From Chloroflexota bacterium (lineage in GTDB: Bacteria > Chloroflexota > Anaerolineae > J102): a DNA stretch of 35,271 nt. The notes under the pieces are model-generated. The model did not search any database. It saw only the letters and a list, made by a program, of their open reading frames with translations, and was not told where the DNA came from. Of this stretch, positions 1 through 8,826 are shown piece by piece. The stretch's first letter is position 1; each line of letters opens with the position of its first letter. The stretch lies in contig JAADII010000076.1 of NCBI GenBank assembly GCA_013151415.1, positions 1 through 35,271 on the forward strand, in the 5' to 3' direction. The position numbers and the translations under genes were made by a program.

Positions 1-13
1 TCATCGCGCTGTC

Positions 14-3000
14 ATGCGCTTTGGCGTTTTGTTGCTCGTCGTTCTGCTTCTGGCGGGCGGCTTACTGTTCTGGTCGCGGCCGACGTATTCGAATCCTCTT
101 TTTCCGGTGGCGGAAGTTTGGGGTGGGGAGGTCGAGGGGGGCGGAGTCAGGGCGAAGAGGGAGGAGCAAGAGAGAGGCGAGAGGCGGGAAAGGGGCGGCG
201 CGTGGGAAAGCTGGGAGAGGGGAAAAGATGGCATGGAATATGAGATTCAGACCATCGCTCAGGTCGGGGGAGCGACTCGCGCGGTCGTGGCGCACAGAGG
301 CTACGTTTATGCGGCCATTGGCAGGCGGTTGGTGACGCTGGATATTTCCAATCCCGCACAGCCCAAAACCGTGGGCGACCCTGTGCTTGTGGGGGAGCCT
401 GTAAAGGCGTTGAGGGCCGAAGAGCGGCGCCTTTACGCGCTTACGAATCAGAACTTATTGGTTTATGAGATCGACATGCGCGCTTCACCTCGCCTGTTGG
501 GACGGCGGTCATTCATCGCGCGCACCCTGGATATTGTGGGCCAGAGGGCGTATCTTGTCTCCGAAGAGGGCCTCTTCATCTTCGATGTATCCGACCCGAC
601 CCATATTTCGTTACTTGGCTCCTGTCAGGTGGGTTCGGCGTTCGATGTGGCGATTTCCGGGGATCACGCCTTTGTCGGTGGGGGACTTACGACGAACTGG
701 ACGGCGAGCGAGCTATGGGTGATAGACATATCCGATCCGACCGCGCCGCGTTTTGTGAACAGAATGACGTTCTCGCTGTTGAGCGACATCGAAATCGAGG
801 GAAACTACGCCTATCTCGCCACGAACGGTCTGAAAATCCTGGATATTTCCGATCCCCTGGCTTTGCAAGTGATGGGCGAGGTGGATGTGGGCGCGCCTAT
901 CGTGAGCATCGCGGTGCATCAGGGTCGGCTCTTCGCGAATGCAAGGCCGGATCAAAGCGATGTCGCGGCGCAACTATTCGCCATTGATGTTTCTCAGGCG
1001 AGCTCACCCGCGGTCGTTGGAACGTTGCCGTTGCCTAAAAGCGCCTGGTGGGAAACGCCTGCTCTGGCGTTGGTTTCGAATGAGGACGGGACCTGGGTTT
1101 TGCAGCCGTTGATGGAGCTGGGTCTGCAAGTAGTCGATGCAAGCGTTCCGACCGAGATGCAAATTGTGGGTTCGTATTCCGAATTCATCGACGCCGGAGA
1201 TGTTTTTGTGAGCCGCGATTATGCTTATGTGCTTGACTGGGCTGCAAAGCGTCTGCTCATCTATGAGATGACGGATCCGGCCCGGCCTACGGAAGTGGCG
1301 GAATATGGCATCGAAGGCGAACACATCGTGGTTCAAGGCGATTATGCTTATGTGGGCGGCGATGATTTCAGGATTCTCGATGTACGCGATCCGGCCGCGG
1401 CCGTGCAGGTGGGTTTCCTCGGTGGATCGACCGGGGATTTCGATATCAAAGGGCCGTATGCTTATTTGGGTGGGGAGAGCTTTCGCGTGGTGGACATCTC
1501 GAATCCGGCCGAGCCGCGCGTGATGGGTGATCTGGCCGGCGCCGTGCGCGTGGCGAGGGTCAGGGATGGACTTGTCTATACTCTGGAACGGATCATCGAC
1601 GTTTCTAATCCGGCCAATCCGGTCGATCTCGTAACTTACGCTTTGCCGTACCCGAGCAGTTATTTCGATGATCTAGATGTTGAGGATGGCTATTTGTACG
1701 TGGCCGGGGTTTGGGGCTATGCTCCCGCATCGGAGCCATTGGGCTCCATCCTGGATGTAAGCGATCCCAGAAATCCGATCCTGCTCAAATCTGACCGAAG
1801 GTTGGGCGGAGCGCGCGTCGATGTGGTCGAGGGGATGGCCTATATCTCCGGCGACAACGGGAATTTAAACATGGTGGATGTGACGTCACCCACATCACCC
1901 CGAGAAGTTGGAGCCGCCCACTTGCCCAATCCCTGTTGGCCCCATCAGCATTGTTACTGGAACAGCATCCCCGAAAATATTGCTCTCTTCATCGACGATG
2001 ACCTCATTTATGCGGCTCAGGGAGTTGGCGGTTTGTTCGTTCTGCGCCCCACCCGCGCGGCCGTTCCCCCGCCCACGCCCACACCCACGCCCACACCTGT
2101 TCCCACGCCCATTAAGGCCGGACTCACGCCCGTTGCTCAGTTTGGCGGCGTCATTCTGGATATGGACGCTCGGAACAATCTGCTCTATGTGGGTGAGGGT
2201 CGCCGTCTGCTCATTCTGGATGCCGCCAATTCCGAAGTTCTCGAGCCGTTGGGTCGGTCTGCAATGTTTGCGGCCGCCATCGAGGGCGTGGCCGTGGAGC
2301 GCGACTTCGCGTATGTGGTCGCGGAGGGCTTGCATGTGGTGGATGTCTCGAACCCTGCCGAACCGGTTCTGCGCGGACATCTGCCGGGCGTCCGGGGTCG
2401 AGTGCAACTGAGCGGGAATCATCTCTACGCGGTGGAAAGCGAAACAATGCCCGATCTGAGTCGCATCCAGGTTGTCGATGCGTCTAATCCTGATGCGCCG
2501 AGTTTGTTGGGTGCATTTACCGTTCCCGGTCGCGAGGTGGTTGTGCTCGAGCCGTATGTTTACACTCTTGACGAGGATGTATTGCGCATTTTCCAATTGA
2601 GCGAATCGTTGACTCCCTCAGAAGTCGGCTATTACGAGTTGCAAGACCCGTGGTCTCTTGGCGGTCGGTTCGTGGATATGGCCGTGCAAGATGGCGTCGC
2701 TTATCTGACGGTCGATCTCTATGGGTATTGGCCCTCGATTTATCGCATTGTCACCGTCGATGTCTCTGTTCCGGCTCAACCCACCCTGCTGAGCAAGCTC
2801 GAATGGCCGCAATATCATGATCGCGTAGGTGAGATCGAAGTGAAAGGCGATTATGTTTATATGGCCTATTGGCGCAACGAGATTGGCTTTGTGAAAGTTT
2901 ACGATGTTTCGGATCCGTCGGTCATTCGCATCTCGGATTCGATTCGCGTGGCCGACGGCTGTCAGGATCTGCTCATGTTTTTCGATGGAAATCGACTTGT

Positions 3001-4108
3001 CGCGGCCTGCACGCGCTTGTTTTTCATTGTGAATCGCGCTTTTATCGAAGAAATCGATTTCCTCGACATATCCGATCCCGCACATCCTGTCCCTCTCAGC
3101 GATCATAAGCGTTTGGGCCGATATTACACTCTGGTGGAGAAAAACCGCGACGCGCTCTATCTTGCTCGCGAGCTTGGCTCTTGGGATACGAACTGGATGG
3201 AAGCCGTAGTCATTGCCGATCCCGCCAATCCTCGATTTGAAACGGGCGTTGGGTATGTGACAACGATGACCATCCGGGATGCTCGCCTGTATAGTTATGC
3301 CGATATTTGGTCGCCTCTGGATCCAAACCAGTGGTATGGAGATTATCTCACCATTTACGATGCTTCGGATCCCCGGTCTCCTCGGGAACTGGCGCAGGTG
3401 GACATGGCCGATTTCCCCTATTCCTTTTATCGTCCTATTCTGAGCGCCGGTGCAAAGACTCTGTTCGTCAACTCGGTCGATGCCGTCGTCGCCTTTGATG
3501 TGCAAGACCCGGACCATGTGACCGCGTCAGCGGCATACGAGATCGAAGAAGGCGCAATCAAAGACATGGTCGCGGTGGATGATCGCCTTTATGTGCTCAC
3601 ATCGGGCCGCGGGGACGCTCAAATCATCATTTTCGATGTATCGGATCCAACCCGGTTTCGTGAACTTGGACGTTATGCGGTGAAGAACCGCGACGCGAAA
3701 CGACTCGCTATGGAGGGTGGACTGGGATATTTCATCTCCGAAGCGCCTTGCTGCGCCAACGCCGTGCAACGCGAGTTGCACATTGTCGATCTCGGTGATC
3801 CCAGGCAACCGATTTCGGTCGCGAAGATCGATTTGCCCATCACAACCCTGCGCGATTTACATGTCGATGGCGATTTCATCTATATACTGGATGAACGGCG
3901 ATTGTGGGTTGTGGATGCGTCTGAACGTTCACAACCTCGAATCGTGGGAGCATATTCAATCGATGATGGCGCGAGGGCCGTTGAGACGCGAGGGCCGTTC
4001 GCGTTCGTGGTCGATGGCGTGGGAGGATTGCTGGTTTTACGCAACGAACTCATTCCTCCGCCACCCGCGAGTTCTCTTTATCTGCCGCTATTATCAAATC
4101 GCGATTGA
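14..4108 (+). CDS. Large secreted LVIVD-repeat beta-propeller surface protein
   Basis: This 1364-residue protein is built from roughly twenty or more repeats of the type DISNPAQPKTVG / DVSDPTHISLLG, the LVIVD signature of surface beta-propellers. A hydrophobic N-terminus (residues 3-20) should act as signal peptide or anchor. Residues about 35-73 are an odd Gly/Glu/Arg-rich stretch encoded by almost pure purines. A Pro-Thr linker (about 684-702) splits the repeats into two halves, suggesting two propeller assemblies. The protein ends in LYLPLLSNRD, an L-P-L-L tail also seen on the FG-GAP protein at 31733. The function is probably structural or adhesive outside the cell; no catalytic motif was seen. 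ATG at 14 is the first start in the window, but the frame has no stop upstream of it within the window, so the true start could lie outside. The next gene is convergent. Confidence 0.8.
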   Translation: MRFGVLLLVVLLLAGGLLFWSRPTYSNPLFPVAEVWGGEVEGGGVRAKREEQERGERRERGGAWESWERGKDGMEYEIQTIAQVGGATRAVVAHRGYVYAAIGRRLVTLDISNPAQPKTVGDPVLVGEPVKALRAEERRLYALTNQNLLVYEIDMRASPRLLGRRSFIARTLDIVGQRAYLVSEEGLFIFDVSDPTHISLLGSCQVGSAFDVAISGDHAFVGGGLTTNWTASELWVIDISDPTAPRFVNRMTFSLLSDIEIEGNYAYLATNGLKILDISDPLALQVMGEVDVGAPIVSIAVHQGRLFANARPDQSDVAAQLFAIDVSQASSPAVVGTLPLPKSAWWETPALALVSNEDGTWVLQPLMELGLQVVDASVPTEMQIVGSYSEFIDAGDVFVSRDYAYVLDWAAKRLLIYEMTDPARPTEVAEYGIEGEHIVVQGDYAYVGGDDFRILDVRDPAAAVQVGFLGGSTGDFDIKGPYAYLGGESFRVVDISNPAEPRVMGDLAGAVRVARVRDGLVYTLERIIDVSNPANPVDLVTYALPYPSSYFDDLDVEDGYLYVAGVWGYAPASEPLGSILDVSDPRNPILLKSDRRLGGARVDVVEGMAYISGDNGNLNMVDVTSPTSPREVGAAHLPNPCWPHQHCYWNSIPENIALFIDDDLIYAAQGVGGLFVLRPTRAAVPPPTPTPTPTPVPTPIKAGLTPVAQFGGVILDMDARNNLLYVGEGRRLLILDAANSEVLEPLGRSAMFAAAIEGVAVERDFAYVVAEGLHVVDVSNPAEPVLRGHLPGVRGRVQLSGNHLYAVESETMPDLSRIQVVDASNPDAPSLLGAFTVPGREVVVLEPYVYTLDEDVLRIFQLSESLTPSEVGYYELQDPWSLGGRFVDMAVQDGVAYLTVDLYGYWPSIYRIVTVDVSVPAQPTLLSKLEWPQYHDRVGEIEVKGDYVYMAYWRNEIGFVKVYDVSDPSVIRISDSIRVADGCQDLLMFFDGNRLVAACTRLFFIVNRAFIEEIDFLDISDPAHPVPLSDHKRLGRYYTLVEKNRDALYLARELGSWDTNWMEAVVIADPANPRFETGVGYVTTMTIRDARLYSYADIWSPLDPNQWYGDYLTIYDASDPRSPRELAQVDMADFPYSFYRPILSAGAKTLFVNSVDAVVAFDVQDPDHVTASAAYEIEEGAIKDMVAVDDRLYVLTSGRGDAQIIIFDVSDPTRFRELGRYAVKNRDAKRLAMEGGLGYFISEAPCCANAVQRELHIVDLGDPRQPISVAKIDLPITTLRDLHVDGDFIYILDERRLWVVDASERSQPRIVGAYSIDDGARAVETRGPFAFVVDGVGGLLVLRNELIPPPPASSLYLPLLSNRD

Positions 4109-4202
4109 AGAAACACTATCTGAGCGCCCAACAGACCCCAAGCGACTAAGCGACCTCGTCTTGTTGTTCATGGTCTATCGTCCACCGGCCAACCAACCAA
4201 CC

Positions 4203-4231
4203 TTGGACTTCGGACTTTGGACGTTATTCTC
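4203..4231 (+). repeat. Left imperfect inverted repeat flanking rluE (heptamer block)
   Basis: Three heptamers of the form TTGGACT / TCGGACT / TTGGACG are followed by TTATTCTC, directly abutting the rluE stop codon. The same arrangement, inverted, is at 4811-4840 beyond the start of the gene. A further shared block, TGGTCTAT, lies outside it at 4171-4178. Confidence 0.6.
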
Positions 4232-4799
4232 AGGACAACGAGAGGGCCTTGAACAGGGCGCGTCGCTCTTGCTCCGTCAGCTCGCGCCATTGGCCGGGCG
4301 CGAGATCGTCCAGTTTCAGAGGGCCGATGGCCACGCGCACCAGGCGCAGCGTGGGATGGCCCACGGCAGCGGTCATGCGCCGCACCTGGCGTTTGCGCCC
4401 TTCGCGTATGGTGATGCGCAACCAGGGCGTGGGGTGGTAATCGCGTACGGGTCGCGGGGGAAGGTCGGGCGGTTCGGTCAAAAGCTCGACCTGGGCCGGC
4501 GCGGTGCGCCTGCCCTTGAGCACGACCCCGCGACGCAACCGTTCCAGCGCGGCTTCGTCGGGAACACCCTCCACCTGCACCAGGTAGGTCTTGGGCAATT
4601 TCCAGCGCGGGTGCGTGACGCGATGGGCCAATCGGCCATCGTCGGTGAGCAAAAGCAGGCCCTCGCTGTTCTTGTCCAGCCGGCCGGCCGCGTACACGCC
4701 CCTGACGGGAATAAAATCGGCCAATGTGGGCCGACCCTCTGCATCGGTGAACTGCGTGAGCACGCCGTAAGGTTTGTGGAATAGGAGGTAGCGTGGCAT
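4230..4799 (-). CDS. rluE: 23S rRNA pseudouridine synthase, RluE type (RsuA/RluB/E/F family)
   Basis: The product isomerises a uridine to pseudouridine in 23S rRNA; in E. coli RluE the target is U2457. The N-terminus [15 protein letters not shown], the block [19 protein letters not shown] (with the catalytic Asp in GRLD) and the C-terminal [19 protein letters not shown] all fit the family and resemble RluE most closely. It lacks the N-terminal S4 domain of RsuA/RluB, as RluE does, and its length of 189 residues is close to the family size. I chose ATG at 4799 because GGAG lies about eight bases upstream. A longer frame starting at 4826 would add nine residues without a ribosome site. The gene is alone on its strand, convergent with the LVIVD gene, and bounded by matching inverted repeats. 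Confidence 0.88.
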   Translation of the reverse strand: MPRYLLFHKPYGVLTQFTDAEGRPTLADFIPVRGVYAAGRLDKNSEGLLLLTDDGRLAHRVTHPRWKLPKTYLVQVEGVPDEAALERLRRGVVLKGRRTAPAQVELLTEPPDLPPRPVRDYHPTPWLRITIREGRKRQVRRMTAAVGHPTLRLVRVAIGPLKLDDLAPGQWRELTEQERRALFKALSLS

Positions 4800-4810
4800 A
4801 ATGCTGCTCC

Positions 4811-4840
4811 GAAAATAAGCGTCCAATGTCCAATGTCCGA
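4811..4840 (-). repeat. Right imperfect inverted repeat flanking rluE (heptamer block)
   Basis: Read on the minus strand this is TCGGACA / TTGGACA / TTGGACG followed by CTTATTTTC. It matches the left copy at 4203-4231 with about six differences over 30 bases. It is followed outward by TGGTCTAT (complement of 4879-4886), as on the left side. Confidence 0.6.
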
Positions 4841-5128
4841 TGTCGGTCGCACAGGCCTTGATGAGCGCTCAGACCAACATAGACCATAGGACCAACATAG
4901 AAAAGGCCCATCGTCTATCTTGGTCTACGTTGGCCGGCGCAAGCGATTTTCATCCGTTTCGGAGCGGGCAAGCCCGCTGTCAGACTGCCATGAAATGGCC
5001 GCTGAAATAAGGCATGGAGATAGGGGAAAACACGAATGGATTCGTTCGACAGGGCCTGATTTTTTCCCATTTGTGTTCCTCCTCATCTGTGTTTCAATCG
5101 GTTTCATTCATAATTTTAGCACACCCCC
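4841..5128. other. Non-coding interval with short inverted and direct repeats
   Basis: No convincing gene is present. GACCAACATAGA occurs twice (4872-4883, 4890-4901). CCAACATAGACCA at 4874 pairs with TGGTCTACGTTGG at 4921-4933, one mismatch. AACACGAATGG (5029-5039) pairs with CCATTTGTGTT (5067-5077), one mismatch. A CATAAT -10-like hexamer at 5109-5114 lies about fifteen bases before the NUDIX start codon. Confidence 0.5.
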
Positions 5129-5656
5129 ATGTCCATCTCTGCACCATTGACGCCTGCATATGGCGCCGATGCAAATCGGTATCAATTGATTCCGCGCGTG
5201 TTGGTGATTGTGACGCACGAGGGTAGGGTGCTGCTTTTACGGCGAGCCGCGCACAAAAAACTGTGGCCGGGCAAGGTGAACGCGCCCGGAGGGCATGTGG
5301 AGCGGGGCGAGGACCCCTACGCGGCCGCGCTGCGCGAATTGAACGAGGAAACGGGCGCCAAGGTGGGGCCGCTGACTCTGCGCGGATTGCTGGTGGCCGA
5401 AACCGGACTGCCCGGCTCCGGCATACTCGTCTTTGTCTACCAGGCTGAGGCCGTAGACCCTTCATTGCAATCCGGGCCTGAGGGCGAGCCGTTTTGGGCC
5501 GACCGCTCGGCCCTTTCTGACCTGGATTTACTACCCGACTTGCCCCAGCTCCTCGAGTTGACGCTTGATCAGCCTGATTTCTTCTATCTTTATAAGACGC
5601 CCACTTCTGAGGGCGAGGATATTCGGATTCGGGTCGTTTCTCATTTTGTGTCATGA
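5129..5656 (+). CDS. NUDIX hydrolase (MutT-like)
   Basis: This 175-residue protein hydrolyses nucleoside diphosphate-X type substrates; the exact substrate cannot be read from sequence. The Nudix box is complete: G-x5-E-x7-RE-x2-EE-x-G within GGHVERGEDPYAAALRELNE followed by ETGA, with the metal-binding RELNEE core. The preceding strand, RVLVIVTHEGRVLLLRRA, is typical of MutT/8-oxo-dGTP-type members. The ATG at 5129 has no ribosome-binding site; CATAAT at 5109-5114 would place a transcript start at or within a few bases of the start codon, so the mRNA may be leaderless. The gene stands alone; a decayed gene and a terminator follow. Confidence 0.85.
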   Translation: MSISAPLTPAYGADANRYQLIPRVLVIVTHEGRVLLLRRAAHKKLWPGKVNAPGGHVERGEDPYAAALRELNEETGAKVGPLTLRGLLVAETGLPGSGILVFVYQAEAVDPSLQSGPEGEPFWADRSALSDLDLLPDLPQLLELTLDQPDFFYLYKTPTSEGEDIRIRVVSHFVS

Positions 5657-5663
5657 CGTCTAA

Positions 5664-5893
5664 GTTCAGCGCTCCCAACATTCCATCACGGAATATCTGT
5701 ACATTTCAGCATGGCCTCGACAACGTCACGCCGAGGAGCTCATCGAGCGCAATATTCGCCTGATTCTTTCCATGCATCGGCGCAGGTCCGGTAAGGCGTT
5801 GCGCAAGCCTCCGCTGCGCGTGCTTTGGCTTCCGACGTAGGACTCGCCTTTCACCCCCATTCCTGTTTGGGTGTTGCGCAAAGCGGATGTCAT
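5664..5893 (+). pseudogene. Remnant of a tyrosine/dual-specificity phosphatase-like gene
   Basis: The frame starting at 5664 has no start codon but reads as real protein: YLYISAWPRQRHAEELI, then NIRLILSMHRRRSGKALRK and LRVLWLPT. A TAG at 5838-5840 interrupts it, and the same frame continues DSPFTPIPVWVLRKA before it fades into a terminator. This resembles, from memory, the N-terminal part of small dual-specificity-phosphatase-like proteins. The part that would carry the catalytic HCxxGxxR loop is absent. I infer a decayed and truncated gene. The family call is a recollection; the protein-like reading frame on both sides of one stop is what the sequence shows. Confidence 0.45.
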
Positions 5894-5924
5894 TTCAACT
5901 CAACGCTCATTTGCAAACGTTCTC

Positions 5925-5959
5925 AACCGTCCGGCGGCTTGCCCGCCGGACGGTTTTTT
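5925..5959 (+). terminator. Strong intrinsic terminator
   Basis: AACCGTCCGGCGG (5925-5937) pairs with CCGCCGGACGGTT (5943-5955) around a five-base loop, and the stem runs into six T residues (5954-5959). It separates the NUDIX gene and the gene remnant from the kinase promoter. Confidence 0.9.
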
Positions 5960-6011
5960 GTCAGGGATAGGCGACGCCACTCTTGATTTGCTGGCTGATC
6001 GGGCTGAATTG

Positions 6012-6020
6012 TGTTATAAT
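6012..6020 (+). promoter_or_regulatory. Extended -10 promoter for the two-component operon
   Basis: TGT followed directly by TATAAT (6015-6020) is a perfect extended -10 element. Transcription would start near 6027, giving a leader of about 115 bases before the kinase start. No clear -35 was seen, as is usual with extended -10 promoters. Confidence 0.6.
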
Positions 6021-6141
6021 CGAGATGGCTGTGTAAGGTGTATTCCATTCCCCCGTCCCGCCGCTGAGGAAGCCCGCCTTAAATCAATCTTCAGCCATTG
6101 CAGGCTTCACTGCATTTTTCTTCTTCGGAGGAATGGTTAGC

Positions 6142-7968
6142 GTGCCTATTTCCACTCTCAGGAATCTGAGTTCGCCGGTCAAACAGTTCATTACCATACT
6201 GGTCGCGTGTTTGTTGTTGTTTGCTTTTCTTGCGCCCCTCGGTCTCATGGTGATGCGCCATGTACAGGGTTCCCTGGATCGCGAACTGTATCATCAGATG
6301 CTCACCATGCGCCGATGGTTTGTCGACACAGGTTATTACCTGCGAGATGAAGCGCGCTTGTTGGCGGAGTTTGACGCGTTCGAGGATACACTAAATTCGC
6401 ATGACGAGATGCAATTGCGCCGTTTGATGGCTCTTTACCAAAGAACGCATGGTTCGGATGGGATTTATTTGATCACTGATGCGGCCGAGGTGCTCACGGC
6501 GTCTGCATCGCCGCGACTGGACGAGGCCACTGTCATTGGTCTGGATATTGTGCGTAAGGGGTTTAATGGCCAGACCCTGGCCGAAATGATAACCGCTGAT
6601 GGAAAGATTTGGCTGATGGCCGTGGCGCCGCACGCCAAGCCGGATGGCGTGATCGACGCGGTCTTTCTCATCACTCGGGAGGTCGATCCCGCATTTTTAC
6701 AGACATTTTCCCATGGTTTGAATGGAACGATTGCTTTAACAGACGGCGTTGTGCAGGTTCGTTCGAGTTCGGTGGAGATGCCCGAGGAAATCTCCGCTTC
6801 ACTTCATCAGGCGGTGGAAAGCCAAACGGGAGAAATGCTTCAGCCCTATACAGTTCGCTCCGATGGCGTCTCGTATCGCGTGCTTGCGGCCCCGCTCATG
6901 GTGACGCATTCGGGATCATACGCCATCGCTCTGATCAAAAATGCAGAAAGCGTCAATGCCGCGCTTTGGCGCAGTGTGCAATGGGGCGCGGTGTTGGGCG
7001 TCATCTCCATTGTATTGGCGCTTGCGTTGGTTCAATTCCATATTGTCAATATCTTTCGTCCACTTCGTTCTCTCACCAAATCCACGAAACGGATAGCAGC
7101 CGGGCATCTTGATGAGCCGCTCGAAGTTTCTGGAGTGGCCGAGGTTTATGATTTGGCCGTCAACTTTGATCGCATGCGAGCGCGTTTGAAGGCGTTGCTG
7201 GAACGGGAGCGCATGTTGGCTGAAAGTTTGGAGCTTCAGGTTGAGAAAAAGTCGCAGGCGTTGGCCGAAGTGTGCCGCGTGCGCGAACATCTGTTGGCGC
7301 AGCTTATTTCCTCGCAAGAGGAGGAGCGACGGCGCGTCTCGCGTGAATTGCACGACGCTACAAGTCAGGAATTGGCGAATCTCATTGTTCGGTTGGGCGC
7401 GCTTTCCCGCATGGTCGAGGATGAGGAGGTCTTGAAGCAGATCAATGTGTTGCGAACGCAAGCCGTTCAGACCCTTGAAGGCGTGAACCGAATCGTATTG
7501 GATTTGCGGCCGGGTCTATTGGATGAATACGGTTTGGTGCCGGCTGTGCATTGGTACGCGGATGCGCGGTTGGAATCGACCGGGATATCTGCTAGAATGG
7601 ATGTGAAAGGTTCTCCTCATGAGATTTCCTCTTACGCTCAGGCCAGCATTTACCGAATGGTTCAAGAAGCTATCAACAATGTTGCACAGCATTCACAGGC
7701 AAGCGAGGTGGTTATTCGCATTGACTGGCGGGCGGAGGAATTGCAGATCGAGGTGGAGGATGACGGGATCGGTTTTGATACAGAAACAGCCTTTGACGTC
7801 GCCAATGGTCATTATGGTTTGTTAGGGATAAGAGAGCGCGTGGCGTTGTTGAGCGGTGCGCTTGATATTCAATCATCTCCGGGCGCTGGCACGCGCATCA
7901 TTATTCGCGTGCCCTATGCCCTGAACACCGCGAGGAAAAATGGCAAAGATCAAAGTTCTGCTGGTTGA
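6142..7968 (+). CDS. Membrane sensor histidine kinase, NarX/HisKA_3 type
   Basis: This kinase autophosphorylates and should pass phosphate to the regulator encoded next. A first membrane helix (about residues 14-37) and a second (about 276-298) enclose a roughly 235-residue extracellular sensor region of Cache-like size. A HAMP segment (FRPLRSLTKSTKRIAAGHL), a coiled coil, and the HisKA_3 box EEERRRVSRELHDATSQEL follow, with His404 as acceptor. The ATPase domain has an N box (QEAINNVAQHS) and a G1 box (EDDGIGFD). I start at GTG 6142, because GGAGG at 6127-6131 lies ten bases upstream; the ATG at 6133 is one base from that site and too close. The 3' end overlaps the response regulator by 29 bases, so the two are co-expressed. 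The signal sensed is unknown. Confidence 0.9.
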   Translation: MPISTLRNLSSPVKQFITILVACLLLFAFLAPLGLMVMRHVQGSLDRELYHQMLTMRRWFVDTGYYLRDEARLLAEFDAFEDTLNSHDEMQLRRLMALYQRTHGSDGIYLITDAAEVLTASASPRLDEATVIGLDIVRKGFNGQTLAEMITADGKIWLMAVAPHAKPDGVIDAVFLITREVDPAFLQTFSHGLNGTIALTDGVVQVRSSSVEMPEEISASLHQAVESQTGEMLQPYTVRSDGVSYRVLAAPLMVTHSGSYAIALIKNAESVNAALWRSVQWGAVLGVISIVLALALVQFHIVNIFRPLRSLTKSTKRIAAGHLDEPLEVSGVAEVYDLAVNFDRMRARLKALLERERMLAESLELQVEKKSQALAEVCRVREHLLAQLISSQEEERRRVSRELHDATSQELANLIVRLGALSRMVEDEEVLKQINVLRTQAVQTLEGVNRIVLDLRPGLLDEYGLVPAVHWYADARLESTGISARMDVKGSPHEISSYAQASIYRMVQEAINNVAQHSQASEVVIRIDWRAEELQIEVEDDGIGFDTETAFDVANGHYGLLGIRERVALLSGALDIQSSPGAGTRIIIRVPYALNTARKNGKDQSSAG

Positions 7969-8593
7969 CGATCATGCTATCTTGCGAGCAGGGCTTCGCT
8001 CTTTACTGGCCACCTACGATGATATTGAAGTGGTGGGCGAGGCCTCTAGCGGTGAAGAGGCGATTCGCAAAGTGCCCGAGCTCAAACCCGATGTTATCGT
8101 CATGGATGTGCTCATGCCTGGGATGAATGGGCTCGTGGCCACTCGTTACATTCTGGAGAAATATCCGGACGCGCGTATTCTCATGCTCACCCAATATGGA
8201 AACAAAGAATATGTGTTGCCATTATTAGAAGCCGGCGCGGCTGGCTATGTTCTCAAGCAAGCCGCCGATACCGATTTTGTCAAAGGCATTCGAGCGGTTT
8301 ATGAAGGAAATTCCTATCTATATCCACCCATCGCCAAACTTGTGCTCGAGGCGTTGATGGCTGGCGAAGATGCGTCTGATCCTGAGCGAATGCTTACTCC
8401 TCGCGAACGCGAAGTGCTTGTCTTGGTGGCGCAGGGCTACACCAATAATGAGATTGCTGACATCCTTTACATTAGCCCCAAGACGGTGGACGTGCATCGC
8501 ACTCGCATGATGAACAAACTGGATCTGCATAATGTTGCGGAAATCGTTCGTTATGCGGTGCGAAGACACTTGATTGATCCGTATGAGGAATAA
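7940..8593 (+). CDS. NarL/FixJ-family response regulator
   Basis: This 217-residue transcription factor is phosphorylated by the kinase just upstream. The receiver has the acidic pair Asp10-Asp11, phosphoacceptor Asp56 ([13 protein letters not shown]), Thr84 and Lys106 (GYVLK). A LuxR-type helix-turn-helix occupies about 150-210 ([20 protein letters not shown], then [15 protein letters not shown]). ATG at 7940 follows GAGGA at 7932-7936 and lies inside the kinase reading frame. Likely targets are unknown. The nearest candidate site is the palindrome at 8781-8798, upstream of the receiver-like gene that precedes the cytochrome operon. Confidence 0.93.
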   Translation: MAKIKVLLVDDHAILRAGLRSLLATYDDIEVVGEASSGEEAIRKVPELKPDVIVMDVLMPGMNGLVATRYILEKYPDARILMLTQYGNKEYVLPLLEAGAAGYVLKQAADTDFVKGIRAVYEGNSYLYPPIAKLVLEALMAGEDASDPERMLTPREREVLVLVAQGYTNNEIADILYISPKTVDVHRTRMMNKLDLHNVAEIVRYAVRRHLIDPYEE

Positions 8594-8780
8594 AGGAGAC
8601 GAAGGCGCGGAAGCAAACCATTTCCATCTACATCGACATGAGCAATCCTCACAATTTGTCTGTTTTTTCATGAAAACGTTTAAGTTGACGTCGCGTTTTG
8701 GATGACATAATAATGTAGGTGAGCTGGTGAACGACATGGTGGGTGAAGTCGGGGTTGAATAGGGGGGTTATCCTACGCCG

Positions 8781-8798
8781 ATAAGGTGATCACCTTAT
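8781..8798. promoter_or_regulatory. Perfect 18-bp palindrome, candidate operator
   Basis: ATAAGGTGATCACCTTAT is its own reverse complement. Its centre lies about 43 bases upstream of the start expected from the extended -10 at 8818-8826, the usual position of a class II activator site. A dimeric LuxR-type regulator such as the one encoded at 7940 could bind here; that link is inference. Confidence 0.55.
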
Positions 8799-8817
8799 TC
8801 TCGCGGGCATATTATAG

Positions 8818-8826
8818 TGTTACAAT
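8818..8826 (+). promoter_or_regulatory. Extended -10 promoter for the receiver-like gene
   Basis: TGT followed by TACAAT (8821-8826) forms an extended -10. Transcription from about 8833 would begin just before a short hairpin (8837-8857) and leave a leader near 100 bases. Confidence 0.5.

Noticed and set aside
1895-2596. Minus-strand open frame of 233 codons inside the LVIVD gene
   Set aside because: It is antisense to strongly repetitive coding sequence with LVIVD motifs; its product shows no motif and no ribosome site.
3717-4784. Plus-strand open frame of 355 codons
   Set aside because: It runs out of frame through the end of the LVIVD gene and then antisense through rluE; no coherent protein features.
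6061-6130. Possible small hairpin TGCAG/CTGCA followed by T residues in the kinase leader
   Set aside because: Only five base pairs; too weak to call a terminator or attenuator.
5871-6140. Plus-strand 89-codon frame between the phosphatase remnant and the kinase
   Set aside because: It crosses the strong terminator and the kinase promoter and has no ribosome site; only its first residues belong to the decayed gene.
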